From NCBI RefSeq assembly GCF_001746295.1, contig NZ_MJAH01000002.1, positions 337,842-401,841 of the forward strand: 64,000 nucleotides of DNA, given 5' to 3'. The notes beneath the pieces are model-generated. The model worked only from the letters and a program-made list of their open reading frames with translations, did no database searches and had not been told where the DNA came from. A program made the translations under genes and the position numbers. Positions 34,910 through 43,205 of the stretch are shown here, one piece after another. The DNA is from Streptomyces sp. LUP47B. GTDB lineage: Bacteria > Actinomycetota > Actinomycetes > Streptomycetales > Streptomycetaceae. The number at the start of each line of letters is the position of its first letter. Within the stretch, counting starts at the first letter, position 1.

Positions 34910-35299
34910 ATGCAGATCACCCTCGACAACCCCGCCGGCGCACCCCAGCCGCTGAGCCCCTACTACTCCCAGGTCGCCCGCGTCGAACAGGCCGACGGCA
35001 GCGCCCTGTTGTTCGTCTCCGGCCAGATCGCCGAGGGTGCCACGCTCGCGGAACAGTCCCGGGGCGTCTTCGAGACCCTCGCCGCGCTGCTGGAGGCACA
35101 CGGGGCGAGCCTGGCGGACGTGATCAACATCCGCACCTACCTCACGGACATCACGGAACTGGAGCAATACGGCGCGGTACGAAGGGAGTTCCTCACCGGC
35201 ACCCCGCCCACCAGCATGACCTTCGAGGTGTCCCGGCTCTTCCGGCCGGAGGCGCGGATCGAGATCGAAATCGTGGCGGCGGTGCCGGCGGGCGGGTGA
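34910..35299 (+). CDS. RidA-family (YjgF/YER057c) protein (129 aa)
   Basis: Trimeric RidA fold; characterised members hydrolyse reactive enamine/imine intermediates of amino-acid metabolism. Visible: SPYYSQVARVEQADGSALLFVSGQIAEG, LAEQSRGVFETLAALLEAHGASLADVINIRTYLTDI, PTSMTFEVSRLFRPEARIEIEIVA. The active-site Arg of the RidA subfamily (usually before the last strand) appears as RIEIE. ATG 34910 has no strong ribosome-binding site and the upstream gap is only 40 bases. Divergent LysR regulator is probably its controller. Confidence 0.9.
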   Translation: MQITLDNPAGAPQPLSPYYSQVARVEQADGSALLFVSGQIAEGATLAEQSRGVFETLAALLEAHGASLADVINIRTYLTDITELEQYGAVRREFLTGTPPTSMTFEVSRLFRPEARIEIEIVAAVPAGG

Positions 35300-35310
35300 T
35301 ACTGCCGCCC

Positions 35311-35634
35311 ATGAAGGCAGCCAACCTGGGCGTTCTCTTCCTGATCGAGCTCGGCGCCCTGGCGGGTGCCGCGTACTGGGGTTTCACCCGGGACGTCGGC
35401 GCGTCCTGGCTGCTCGGCCTCGCCGCACCCGCCGTACTCGTCGCCGTGTGGGCGCTGTTCGGCTCACCGCGCGCGAAGTACAAGGCGAGGGGCGCCGGTC
35501 GCGTGGGCTTCGAGGTGCTCTGGTTCGGGGCGGGCGCGCTCGCCCTTTTCGCCGCCGGAGCTCACCTGTGGGCGTTCGCCCTCGCCGTCGTCTGCGTGGT
35601 GAGCAAGACACTTGTCGTCGCCTGGAGTCAGTGA
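35311..35634 (+). CDS. YrdB/DUF2568 family small membrane protein (107 aa)
   Basis: Four hydrophobic helices: NLGVLFLIELGALAGAAYWGF, WLLGLAAPAVLVAVWALFGSP, FEVLWFGAGALALFAAG, LWAFALAVVCVVSKTLVVAW, with the family's conserved WGF and GSPRAK turns. Function unknown. I start at ATG 35311 (MKAANLG fits the family); a GTG at 35296 overlapping the RidA stop is the alternative and would couple the two. Its stop is three bases from that of the convergent TetR gene. Confidence 0.85.
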   Translation: MKAANLGVLFLIELGALAGAAYWGFTRDVGASWLLGLAAPAVLVAVWALFGSPRAKYKARGAGRVGFEVLWFGAGALALFAAGAHLWAFALAVVCVVSKTLVVAWSQ

Positions 35635-35637
35635 TCC

Positions 35638-36201
35638 TCACCCCGCCGGCTCGCCCAGCAGCCGCAGAAAGTCCCGGAACGCCCCGGGCATGTCCACCGA
35701 CTCGGGGTCCAGCAGCCACTGGTACTGCAGGCCGTCCATGACCGCGACCAGCAGCGGCGCGGTGCGTTCAGGGCTCAGTCCGTTGGGGAGCCGGTCGCCG
35801 TACTCGGCGCGGAGGGCCACCGTCATCGACGCGCGCACGCGGGTGTAGCGGTCGGTGAAGTACTCCCGTGCCGGATGCCCTTCCGTCACGCTCTCGCCGA
35901 GCAGCGCCGAGAAGGTCTGGATGATCCCCGGCCGCATCGCGTTGTACTCGACGAGCGAGGCGAGCAGGTCGACCCGCCAGCTGCCGTTGGGCACCGCGTC
36001 CCACTTGTCCCGCTCCTCCAGCACCGCGACCAGCAGCGCGTCCTTCGTCGGGAAGTGGTGCAGCAGCCCCTGCTGGGTCAGCCCGACCCGCTCGGCCACC
36101 GCGGCCAGGCTCGCGCCCCGGTAGCCGCGCTCGGCGATGACCTCCAGGGCCGCCCGGACGATCTCGGCCCGGCGCTCCTCGCTTCTGGTCCTGGCGTTCA
36201 T
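35638..36201 (-). CDS. TetR-family transcriptional regulator (187 aa)
   Basis: N-terminal helix-turn-helix (RAEIVRAALEVIAERGYRGASLAAVAERVGLTQQGLLHHFPTKDALL) and an all-helical ligand-binding domain with YFTDRYTRVRASMTVAL and VAVMDGLQYQWLLDPES, typical of BetI/TetR_C subfamilies. It is divergent from the GH3 glycosidase at 36324 and is the likely repressor of that gene. ATG 36201 fits the domain start; ATG 36219 would add six residues. The 122-bp gap contains an AT-rich stretch (TATAACAGCAACATAACG) suitable for promoters. Confidence 0.9.
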   Translation of the reverse strand: MNARTRSEERRAEIVRAALEVIAERGYRGASLAAVAERVGLTQQGLLHHFPTKDALLVAVLEERDKWDAVPNGSWRVDLLASLVEYNAMRPGIIQTFSALLGESVTEGHPAREYFTDRYTRVRASMTVALRAEYGDRLPNGLSPERTAPLLVAVMDGLQYQWLLDPESVDMPGAFRDFLRLLGEPAG

Positions 36202-36323
36202 GGCGTCACCGTACGGCATCCCGAGAAGTCGAATATAACAGCAACATAACGAAACCTACCACTCACCAGGTAATCGATGCACGATGAGAGGACCCGCACG
36301 GACTTCAACGAGGAGGCACCGCC

Positions 36324-38756
36324 ATGGCGGCACCCGAGGCACCCGCCGACCAGGCCCGCGAGGCGGCCGTCGAGGCGGCGCTGGCCGGACTCGATCTCGA
36401 TGCCAAGGCACGGCTCCTGGCAGGCCAGGACATGTGGACCCTGCCCGCGCTCCCCGAGATCGGCCTGGACTCCCTCGTCATGTCGGACGGCCCGATCGGT
36501 GTCAGGGGCGTGCGCTGGAGCGCCGACGACCCGTCGATCGCCCTGCCCTCGCCGACCGCGCTGGCCGCCACCTGGGACCCGGAACTCGCCCGCCGCGCAG
36601 GCGTGCTGCTCGCCCAGGAGGCCCGGCGCAAGGGCGTCCACGTCCTCCTCGCCCCCACCGTCAACCTCCACCGCTCCCCGCTCGGCGGCCGCCACTTCGA
36701 GGCCTACAGCGAGGACCCGTATCTGACCGGACGGATCGGCGCCGGGTACGTCACCGGCGTTCAGGAGGGCGGTGTCGGCACCACCGTCAAGCACTTCGTC
36801 GCCAACGACGCCGAGACCGACCGCTTCACGGTGAACAACCTGGTCTCCGAACGCGCCCTGCGCGAGCTGTACCTGGCTCCCTTCGAGCTCATCGTCGAGA
36901 ACGCCCACCCGTGGGGCATCATGACCGCCTACAACACGGTCAACGGCACGACGATGACCGAGCACCATTACCTGGTCAACGAAGTCCTGCGCGGCGAATG
37001 GGGATTCGACGGCTACAACGTCTCCGACTGGATGGCCGCCCGCTCCACCAAGGCCGCCATCGAGGGCGGCCTCGACGTCGCCATGCCCGGTCCGACGACC
37101 GTCTACGGCGAGGCCCTCGCCCAGGCCGTGCGGGACGGGGAGGTCGAGGAGAGCGCGGTCGACACCGCCGTACGCAATGTGCTGCGGCTCGCCGCCCGCG
37201 TCGGCATCCTGGACGGTGCCGAACCCGTGGTCACCGAGCTTCCGGCGACCGTCGACGGCATCGAACTGGCCCGCGAGATCGCCCGCCGCGCCTTCGTGCT
37301 GGTGCGCAACGAAGGCGCGCTCCCGCTGAGGTCCGGCACGGTCGCCCTCATCGGCGCCGCCGCCCGCGACGCCCGGGTCCTCGGCGGCGGCTCCGCCACC
37401 GTCTTCCCGGACCGGATCGTCTCCCCGCTCGACGGCCTCACCGCAGCCCTCCCCGAGGGCACCCTCAGCTACGCCGTCGGCGCCGACCCCAACACCGAAC
37501 TCGCCGCCGCCGACAAGGGGTTCAGCCTCGAAGCGGTCTGCCGGGACGCGGACGGCGCGGTCATCGGCACGACCTCCGTGCCCAACGGCCAGATCCAGTG
37601 GATGGGTTCGGACCTCCCCGACGGCGTCACCCACGACCGGCTGCACACCGTCGAGCTGAAGGGCACCTTCACCCCGCGCGAGAGCGGCACCCACACCTTC
37701 GGCATCAAGGGACTCGGCGCCTTCAAACTGCTCGTCGACGGCACGACGTACTACGACGACGTCCAGCGCGCCGACACGGACGACCCCTTCATCTCCTTCT
37801 TCGGCGCCCCCGAGCCCCGCGCCCAGGTCGAACTGACCGCCGGCGAGCCGGTCGAGGTCTCCCTCACCTACGTCGTCGTCCTCCCCGAAGAGATCCCGAT
37901 GAAGGTCGTCACCTTCGCCCTCGCCCACCAGGACCCACGGCGCGACCCCGACGAACTGATCGCCGAGGCCGTCGAAGCGGCGCGGAACGCCGACACGGCC
38001 GTCGTCGTGGTCGCCACCACCGAGCGCGTCGAGTCCGAAGGCTACGACCGCAAGGACCTCACCCTCCCGGGCCGCCAGGACGAGCTGGTCCGCGCGGTCG
38101 CCGCCGCCAACCCGAACACCGTCGTGGTCGTCAACTCCGGCTCCCCGGTGGAGCTGCCGTGGCGCGAGGACGTCGCCGCCGTCCTGCTCGGCTGGTTCCC
38201 CGGCCAGGAAGGGGGCGCGGCCCTCGCCGACGTGCTGACCGGCGCCCACGAGCCCGGCGGCCGGCTCCCCACCACCTGGGGCAGCCTGGCCCACGCCCCG
38301 GTCACCCGGGTCGCCCCGGAGGCCGGCGAACTCCCTTACGACGAGGGTGTGTTCATCGGATACGCGGCCTGGGAGAAGGAGGGCCGCACCCCCGCCTACC
38401 CGTTCGGCCACGGTTTCGGCTACACCGACTGGACCTACGAGTCAGTCGAGGTCCGCGGCACCACCGTCCGGGTCCGGCTGCGCAACTCCGGTTCCCGCGC
38501 GGGCCGTGAGGTCGTCCAGGTCTATCTGGCGCCCGCCGGACCCGACGCCGAGCGCCCGGCCCGCCGGCTCGCCGGATTCGCGGGGGCCGCGGCCGGTCCC
38601 GGCGAGAGCGTCGAGGTCACCGTGGAGATCCCGCGCCGGGCCTTCGAGATCTGGGACGAGAAGACCTCATCGTGGTCGTATGTGAAGGGTTCGTACGAAA
38701 TCCAGGTGGGGCGCTCGATCGGCGACCGCCGGGTCACCGCGACGATTAACGTCTGA
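36324..38756 (+). CDS. GH3 family beta-glucosidase with PA14 and Fn3-like domains (810 aa)
   Basis: Retaining glycosidase acting on beta-linked oligosaccharides, cytosolic (no signal peptide). Domain order: GH3 N-terminal barrel (about 20-300) with nucleophile Asp235 in GFDGYNVSDW and substrate-site KHFVANDAETDR; GH3 C-terminal sandwich starting about 320 (AFVLVRNEGALPL); inserted PA14 domain about 390-530 (FTPRESGTHTFGIKGLGAFKLLVDG); rest of the C-domain (GYDRKDLTLPGRQDEL); and the Fn3-like domain from about 690. ATG 36324 follows GAGGAGG. Controlled probably by the divergent TetR protein. Confidence 0.94.
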   Translation: MAAPEAPADQAREAAVEAALAGLDLDAKARLLAGQDMWTLPALPEIGLDSLVMSDGPIGVRGVRWSADDPSIALPSPTALAATWDPELARRAGVLLAQEARRKGVHVLLAPTVNLHRSPLGGRHFEAYSEDPYLTGRIGAGYVTGVQEGGVGTTVKHFVANDAETDRFTVNNLVSERALRELYLAPFELIVENAHPWGIMTAYNTVNGTTMTEHHYLVNEVLRGEWGFDGYNVSDWMAARSTKAAIEGGLDVAMPGPTTVYGEALAQAVRDGEVEESAVDTAVRNVLRLAARVGILDGAEPVVTELPATVDGIELAREIARRAFVLVRNEGALPLRSGTVALIGAAARDARVLGGGSATVFPDRIVSPLDGLTAALPEGTLSYAVGADPNTELAAADKGFSLEAVCRDADGAVIGTTSVPNGQIQWMGSDLPDGVTHDRLHTVELKGTFTPRESGTHTFGIKGLGAFKLLVDGTTYYDDVQRADTDDPFISFFGAPEPRAQVELTAGEPVEVSLTYVVVLPEEIPMKVVTFALAHQDPRRDPDELIAEAVEAARNADTAVVVVATTERVESEGYDRKDLTLPGRQDELVRAVAAANPNTVVVVNSGSPVELPWREDVAAVLLGWFPGQEGGAALADVLTGAHEPGGRLPTTWGSLAHAPVTRVAPEAGELPYDEGVFIGYAAWEKEGRTPAYPFGHGFGYTDWTYESVEVRGTTVRVRLRNSGSRAGREVVQVYLAPAGPDAERPARRLAGFAGAAAGPGESVEVTVEIPRRAFEIWDEKTSSWSYVKGSYEIQVGRSIGDRRVTATINV

Positions 38757-38784
38757 TCCGAGGGGGCACAGCCCTCACACAAGC

Positions 38785-38820
38785 AGCCCCGGCCCGGGAC
38801 CTGACCCCTGGGCCGGGGCT
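38785..38820. terminator. Bidirectional terminator after GH3 gene
   Basis: Perfect 11-bp stem AGCCCCGGCCC / GGGCCGGGGCT with a 14-base loop, between the convergent GH3 and mutarotase genes. Confidence 0.75.
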
Positions 38821-38829
38821 CGTCTGTGT

Positions 38830-39801
38830 CTACCGGGTCGTGAACCCGTAGACGGTCTCCGAGCGGTAGGTCTCTCCCGGCCGCAGCACCGTGCTCGGGA
38901 ACTCCGGCCGGTTCGGGGAGTCGGGGAAGTGCTGGGTCTCCAGCGCGATGCCGTCGCCGGGTGTGAAGGGCTCGGGCAGATGGTCCGCGGTGTACAGCTG
39001 GAGCCCCGGCTCGGTGGTCGCCACCGTCAGCACCCGGCCGGACGAGGGCTCGTACAACTCGGCGACCTCGACGGCCTCTTCGGTGATCCCCTTGTCGAGC
39101 ACGAAGTTGTGGTCGTAGCCCGCCCCGACCTTGCGCGTGCGACGGAAGTCGAAGCGGGTGTCCGCGACCTCCTCGATCCCGGTCGGGATCAGATCGGCGT
39201 CCACCGGGGTGAACCGTGAGGCGTCGATCCGCAGCTCGTGCCCGCCCGCGTTCCCGGAGCCGGCCAGGTTGAAGTAGCTGTGGTTGGTCAGGTTGACGAC
39301 GGTCGGCGCGTCGGTGACCGCCTCGTACGAGATCCGCAGCGCGCCCGACTCGTCCAGGCTGTACGTCCCCGAGACCTCGAGGCGCCCCGGGAAGCCCTCC
39401 TCGCCGTGCGCGCTGACCCGGCTCAGCCGCACCCCGTGCTCACCGGCCGGCTCCATGTCCCAGACCCGTTTGTCGAAGCCGCGCTCGCCGCCGTGCAGGG
39501 AGTTGGGCGCGTTGTTGGGGGCGAGGGCGTAGGTCAGCCCGTCGAGCTCGAAGCGGCCGCCCGCGATCCGGTTCGCGTACCGCCCGACGAAGGCGCCGAG
39601 ATACGGACCGGAGTGCTCCAGGTATCCGTCCAGCTCGGCGAACCCCAGCACCACGTCCGCCGTCCGCCCGTCCCGGTCCGGAACCTCGACCGACTGCACG
39701 ATCCCGCCGTACGACAGGATCCGCACGCGGACGCCCGCGCGCTCCAGGGTCCAGCGGTGCACCGGGGTGCCGTCGGAAAGTGTGGCGAAGAGTTCGTTCA
39801 T
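38830..39801 (-). CDS. Aldose 1-epimerase, cytosolic (323 aa)
   Basis: GalM-family mutarotase without signal peptide: MNELFATLSDGTPVHRWTLE, YGGIVQSVEVPDRDGR, YLGAFVGRYANRIAGG, NSLHGGERGFDKRVWD, LTNHSYFNLAGSG, YDHNFVLDKG, EPGLQLYTADHL. Paralogue of the exported enzyme at 16658, sharing the same motif order; together they could equilibrate anomers on both sides of the membrane. It may supply the alpha-anomers needed by sugar kinases after the adjacent glycosidase releases glucose. Ten bases separate it from the downstream end of the GDSL gene. Confidence 0.93.
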   Translation of the reverse strand: MNELFATLSDGTPVHRWTLERAGVRVRILSYGGIVQSVEVPDRDGRTADVVLGFAELDGYLEHSGPYLGAFVGRYANRIAGGRFELDGLTYALAPNNAPNSLHGGERGFDKRVWDMEPAGEHGVRLSRVSAHGEEGFPGRLEVSGTYSLDESGALRISYEAVTDAPTVVNLTNHSYFNLAGSGNAGGHELRIDASRFTPVDADLIPTGIEEVADTRFDFRRTRKVGAGYDHNFVLDKGITEEAVEVAELYEPSSGRVLTVATTEPGLQLYTADHLPEPFTPGDGIALETQHFPDSPNRPEFPSTVLRPGETYRSETVYGFTTR

Positions 39802-39811
39802 GTGCGGAACT

Positions 39812-40696
39812 TTAGGTCACGGACCTGACCTTCCGGTATGCGATCTCCGCCAGACGCGCCTGTCCGTTCACACTCGGGTGGAACCAGTCCCAGTGGCTGA
39901 CCTGATCGGTGCCGAACCGGTAGTCGTACACCGCGCCCCCGTCGTACCGGCAGTGCTCGTCCTTGGCGCACACCTTCTTCAGTACGGAGTTGTAGGACTC
40001 CACCCGCTCCTGCACGGTGTCCCGCCGCTCGGTCGCCGCCGCGTCCAGCGCGTCCGCGTCGGCCAGCATCGACGGGCACACGCCCAGCTTCCACACCTGC
40101 TTGCCCAGCGGATTGGTACGGCCCTCGGACCACAGCCGCTTGAGGTTGGGCACGCTCGCCACGTATACCTGCGCCTTGGGCGCCTGCTTGCGCAGCACGC
40201 TCAGCGCGTCCTCGAAGCCGGACCGGAACGCGGACACCGAGGTCATCGCCGCCGTGGAGTCACGGCAGGCGTCGTTGGCGCCCACCATCACCGTCACCAG
40301 GCCGGGCCGCCGCGCCGCCGCCTGTGCCATCTGCCCCGACAGATCGGCCATCCGCGCCCCGGACACCGCGTAGTTCCAGCTGCGCTCGGCCGCCCTCGCC
40401 CGCCCCAGCAGCCGTACGGCGAGAGAGTCGACCTGGGTGCTGGCGCCGGTGGCCCAGGACACGTCGGGGCAGTCCTTCAGGATTCCGCAGGCGTCGAAGC
40501 CGCGCGTGATGGAGTCGCCGACAGCGGCTATCGAGGCCGGGCTGCTGTCCCACGCCGGAGTGGGCTTCGGCGAGGGTTTCGCCTTCTGGGTGGGGCCCGC
40601 CGAGTCGCCCCCCACCGCGTCACACCCGGCGACGCCCAGGAGAGCCGCCGTCAGGACGGCGACGACGGCCCGTGAACGGGGGCCCTGCTTGCGCAT
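39812..40696 (-). CDS. SGNH/GDSL hydrolase lipoprotein (294 aa)
   Basis: Extracellular lipoprotein esterase-like enzyme. Lipobox LGVAGC with Cys25 follows a hydrophobic signal; a Pro/Lys linker leads to the SGNH domain: block I VGDSITRGFDACG (nucleophile Ser62), block II-like SGARMADLS, block III VGANDACRD, and block V DWFHPSVNGQ with the Asp/His pair. Two cysteine pairs probably form disulphides. The start at ATG 40696 gives a normal lipoprotein signal; the longer frame to 40957 is not supported. Substrate unknown. Confidence 0.9.
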   Translation of the reverse strand: MRKQGPRSRAVVAVLTAALLGVAGCDAVGGDSAGPTQKAKPSPKPTPAWDSSPASIAAVGDSITRGFDACGILKDCPDVSWATGASTQVDSLAVRLLGRARAAERSWNYAVSGARMADLSGQMAQAAARRPGLVTVMVGANDACRDSTAAMTSVSAFRSGFEDALSVLRKQAPKAQVYVASVPNLKRLWSEGRTNPLGKQVWKLGVCPSMLADADALDAAATERRDTVQERVESYNSVLKKVCAKDEHCRYDGGAVYDYRFGTDQVSHWDWFHPSVNGQARLAEIAYRKVRSVT

Positions 40697-40947
40697 CCGT
40701 GGAGTTCCCCTCGTGAAAAAGATGGTCCTCTCATAACAACGCACAAGAGTTCCCGGTGGCCGCGAGGGAACGATCGACACCCGTACTAGCGTCCTGCCGG
40801 GTGAATGGCGGGCGTTTCGGGGCACCGGGACCGACGGTACGTCACACTCCTTGCCCCGCCGCACGGTAGCCTCGCCATCAACGTGGCCGGCAGGCATCGC
40901 CGCCATGCCGGCCAGCAAGACTTGTCCCGCTCTGCCCGGAGGTCCCG

Positions 40948-41442
40948 GTGACGACACGTGGAGTTCTGTACGTGCACTCCGCGCCGCGCGCGCTGTGCCC
41001 GCACGTCGAGTGGGCCGTCGCCGGGGTGCTCGGCACGCGCGTCAACCTCGACTGGATCCGGCAGCCGGCCGCACCGGGCACCTGGCGCTCGGAGTTCTCC
41101 TGGCAGGGCGAGGTGGGCACGGCCTCCAAGCTCGCGTCGGCCCTCAGAGGCTGGCACCTGCTGCGCTTCGAGGTCACGGCCGAGCCCTGCCCCACCGCCG
41201 AGGGCGAGCGCTACAGCTGCACCCCGGAACTGGGTATCTTCCACGCCGTCACCGGCATCCACGGCGACATCCTGATCCCGGAGGACCGCCTGCGCGCGGC
41301 CCTGACCCGCTCGCAGCGCGGGGAGACGGACCTGGAGGCCGAACTGTCCAAGCTCCTCGGCAAGCCCTGGGACGACGAACTGGAGCCCTTCAGGTACGCC
41401 GGCGAAGGCGCCCCGGTCCGCTGGCTGCACCAGGTCGTCTGA
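40948..41442 (+). CDS. DUF3145 domain-containing protein (164 aa)
   Basis: Actinobacteria-specific family of unknown function. Characteristic: MTTRGVLYVHSAPRALCPHVEWAVAG, VNLDWIRQPAAPGTWRSEFSW, GTASKLASALRGWHLLRFEVTAEP, FHAVTGIHGDILIPEDRLR and a C-terminal PFRYAGEGAPVRWLHQVV. GTG 40948 follows GGAGG. It is convergent with fabF and, from memory, keeps this position in other streptomycetes, hinting at a link with cell-envelope lipid synthesis. That link is only positional. Confidence 0.92.
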   Translation: MTTRGVLYVHSAPRALCPHVEWAVAGVLGTRVNLDWIRQPAAPGTWRSEFSWQGEVGTASKLASALRGWHLLRFEVTAEPCPTAEGERYSCTPELGIFHAVTGIHGDILIPEDRLRAALTRSQRGETDLEAELSKLLGKPWDDELEPFRYAGEGAPVRWLHQVV

Positions 41443-41457
41443 GCTCTCCGCACACGT

Positions 41458-41487
41458 GAAGGGCCCCCACACCGGTGGGGGCCCTTC
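41458..41487. terminator. Bidirectional terminator between DUF3145 gene and fabF
   Basis: Perfect 13-bp stem GAAGGGCCCCCAC / GTGGGGGCCCTTC with a 4-base loop, ending the fab operon and the DUF3145 gene. Confidence 0.82.
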
Positions 41488-41506
41488 AGTTGCGTACAGA
41501 CGGTTC

Positions 41507-42778
41507 TCAAACCGTACGGAACGCCAGCACCACGTTGTGCCCGCCGAACCCGAACGAGTCGTTCAGCGCGGCGATACGGCCCTCCACGGGCAGCTTGCGG
41601 GCCTCGCCGCGGACGACGTCGGCGTTGGCCTCCGCCTCCGGGTCGAGGTTCTCGACGTTGATGGTCGGCGGAGCCACCCGGTGGTACAGGGCGAGCACGG
41701 TCGCGACCGTCTCCACGCCGCCCGCGCCACCCAGCAGGTGACCGGTCATCGACTTGGTGGCGGACACGGCCATGTGGTCGGCGTCGTCGCCGAACACCTT
41801 CCGCAGCGCCTTGAGCTCGGCGATGTCACCGGCCGGAGTCGACGTCGCGTGCGCGTTCACGTGCACGATCTCGGCCGGGTCCAGGTCGGTGCTGTCCAGC
41901 AGGTTCTGCAGCGCGCGCGAGATGCCGCGCCCCTCGGGCTCCGGCTGCACGATGTCGTGGGCGTCGGCGGAGACGCCCTGACCCACCGCCTCGGCGTACA
42001 CCCGCGCACCGCGCGCGGCGGCGTGCTCGGCGGACTCCAGGACGACGACACCGGCGCCCTCGCCGAGGACGAAGCCGTCCCGGGCGACGTCGTAGGGACG
42101 CGAGGCGCCCTCGGGGTTCTCGTTGTTCTTGGACATCGCCATCATGTTGCCGAACGCGGCGATGGGCAGCGGGTGGATCGCCGCCTCCGTGCCACCGGCG
42201 ACGACGACGTCGGCGCGTCCGGTACGGATCATCTCGATGCCGTAGCCGATGGCCTCGGCGCCCGACGCACAGGCGGAGACCGGCGTGTGCACGCCCGCGC
42301 GGGCGCCCACCAGCAGACCCACGTTGGCGGACGGGCCGTTGGGCATCAGCATCGGCACGGTGTGCGGGGAGACGCGGCGGACGCCCTTCTCCTTGAGCAC
42401 GTCGTACTGGTCGAGAAGGGTCGTCACCCCACCGATGCCGGAGGCGATGACGGCGCCGAGACGGTCGGGGTCGACCTTGTCGTCCTCGCCGGCCTTGGCC
42501 TCGAAGCCCGCGTCGGCCCACGCCTCCTTGGCCGCGATCAGCGCGAACTGCGCCGAGCGGTCGAGACGGCGGGCCTGCGGCCGGGGAATCACCTCGGTCG
42601 GCTCCACCGCGATCTGCGCGGCGATGCGGACCGCCTGCTCAGCGGCCCACTCCTGCTCCAGGGGCTTGACGCCGGACTTGCCGGCGACCAGACCCTCCCA
42701 GGTAGAGGCTGCGTCGCCACCCAGCGGTGTGGTTGCGCCGATACCGGTGACGACCACGGTGCGATTGGTCGGGCTCAC
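41507..42778 (-). CDS. fabF: 3-oxoacyl-[acyl-carrier-protein] synthase II
   Basis: Elongating condensing enzyme of type II fatty acid synthesis. Thiolase-fold Cys-His-His triad: Cys170 in VSACASGAEA, His310 in VNAHATSTPAGD, His347 in SMTGHLLGGAGG, with Lys342 in ATKSMTG. It extends acyl-ACP with malonyl-ACP, partnering acpP upstream. GTG 42778 is chosen because MSPTNRTVVVTGIGATTPLGG begins the fold and GGAGAAAG lies upstream; a longer frame to 42820 runs through the intergenic hairpin. Last gene of fabD-fabH-acpP-fabF. Its 101-bp leader contains a 7-bp hairpin that may reduce its expression relative to acpP. Confidence 0.97.
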   Translation of the reverse strand: MSPTNRTVVVTGIGATTPLGGDAASTWEGLVAGKSGVKPLEQEWAAEQAVRIAAQIAVEPTEVIPRPQARRLDRSAQFALIAAKEAWADAGFEAKAGEDDKVDPDRLGAVIASGIGGVTTLLDQYDVLKEKGVRRVSPHTVPMLMPNGPSANVGLLVGARAGVHTPVSACASGAEAIGYGIEMIRTGRADVVVAGGTEAAIHPLPIAAFGNMMAMSKNNENPEGASRPYDVARDGFVLGEGAGVVVLESAEHAAARGARVYAEAVGQGVSADAHDIVQPEPEGRGISRALQNLLDSTDLDPAEIVHVNAHATSTPAGDIAELKALRKVFGDDADHMAVSATKSMTGHLLGGAGGVETVATVLALYHRVAPPTINVENLDPEAEANADVVRGEARKLPVEGRIAALNDSFGFGGHNVVLAFRTV

Positions 42779-42814
42779 GGGAAATCTTTCTCCAACGTTA
42801 CGAGGATTAAGCGG

Positions 42815-42832
42815 CGCCACCGCCGGGTGGCG
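42815..42832 (-). promoter_or_regulatory. Intercistronic hairpin between acpP and fabF
   Basis: Perfect 7-bp stem CGCCACC / GGTGGCG with GCCG loop, about 48 bases downstream of the acpP stop. A partial terminator or mRNA-stability element would help keep acyl carrier protein in excess over the synthase. Confidence 0.5.
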
Positions 42833-42879
42833 GGGCCGGCACGTCCGGCCTGGAGGGCTCCGGAGGGAGCCCGGGAGAC

Positions 42880-43128
42880 TCAGGCCTGGTGCTTGAGGAT
42901 GTAGCTGGTCGCGTCGCCGACGGTCTTGAGGTTCTTGACGTCGTCGTCCGGGATCTTGACGTCGAAGCGCTCTTCAGCGGCGACGACGACCTCGACCATG
43001 GACAGCGAGTCGACGTCCAGGTCGTCGGTGAAGGACTTGTCCAGCTGGACGTCCTCAACCGGGATGCCGGCGATCTCGTTCACGATGTCGGCAAGACCGG
43101 CGACGATCTCTTCCTGAGTGGCGGCCAT
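42880..43128 (-). CDS. acpP: Acyl carrier protein
   Basis: 82-residue carrier of growing fatty acyl chains. Phosphopantetheine attachment is Ser41 in DVDSLSMVEVV; the four-helix pattern and acidic recognition helix (EERFDVKIPDDDV) are intact. Start ATG 43128 has GAAGGAG with good spacing. Located between fabH and fabF, with 77 bases to fabH and 101 to fabF. Confidence 0.97.
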   Translation of the reverse strand: MAATQEEIVAGLADIVNEIAGIPVEDVQLDKSFTDDLDVDSLSMVEVVVAAEERFDVKIPDDDVKNLKTVGDATSYILKHQA

Positions 43129-43205
43129 TGGGCGCTCCTTCGTTTTCTTATCCAGAGGGTTGGCAGTGCTTCCCGTCCCGGACCGGTTGATCCGGCACGG
43201 AGTGC

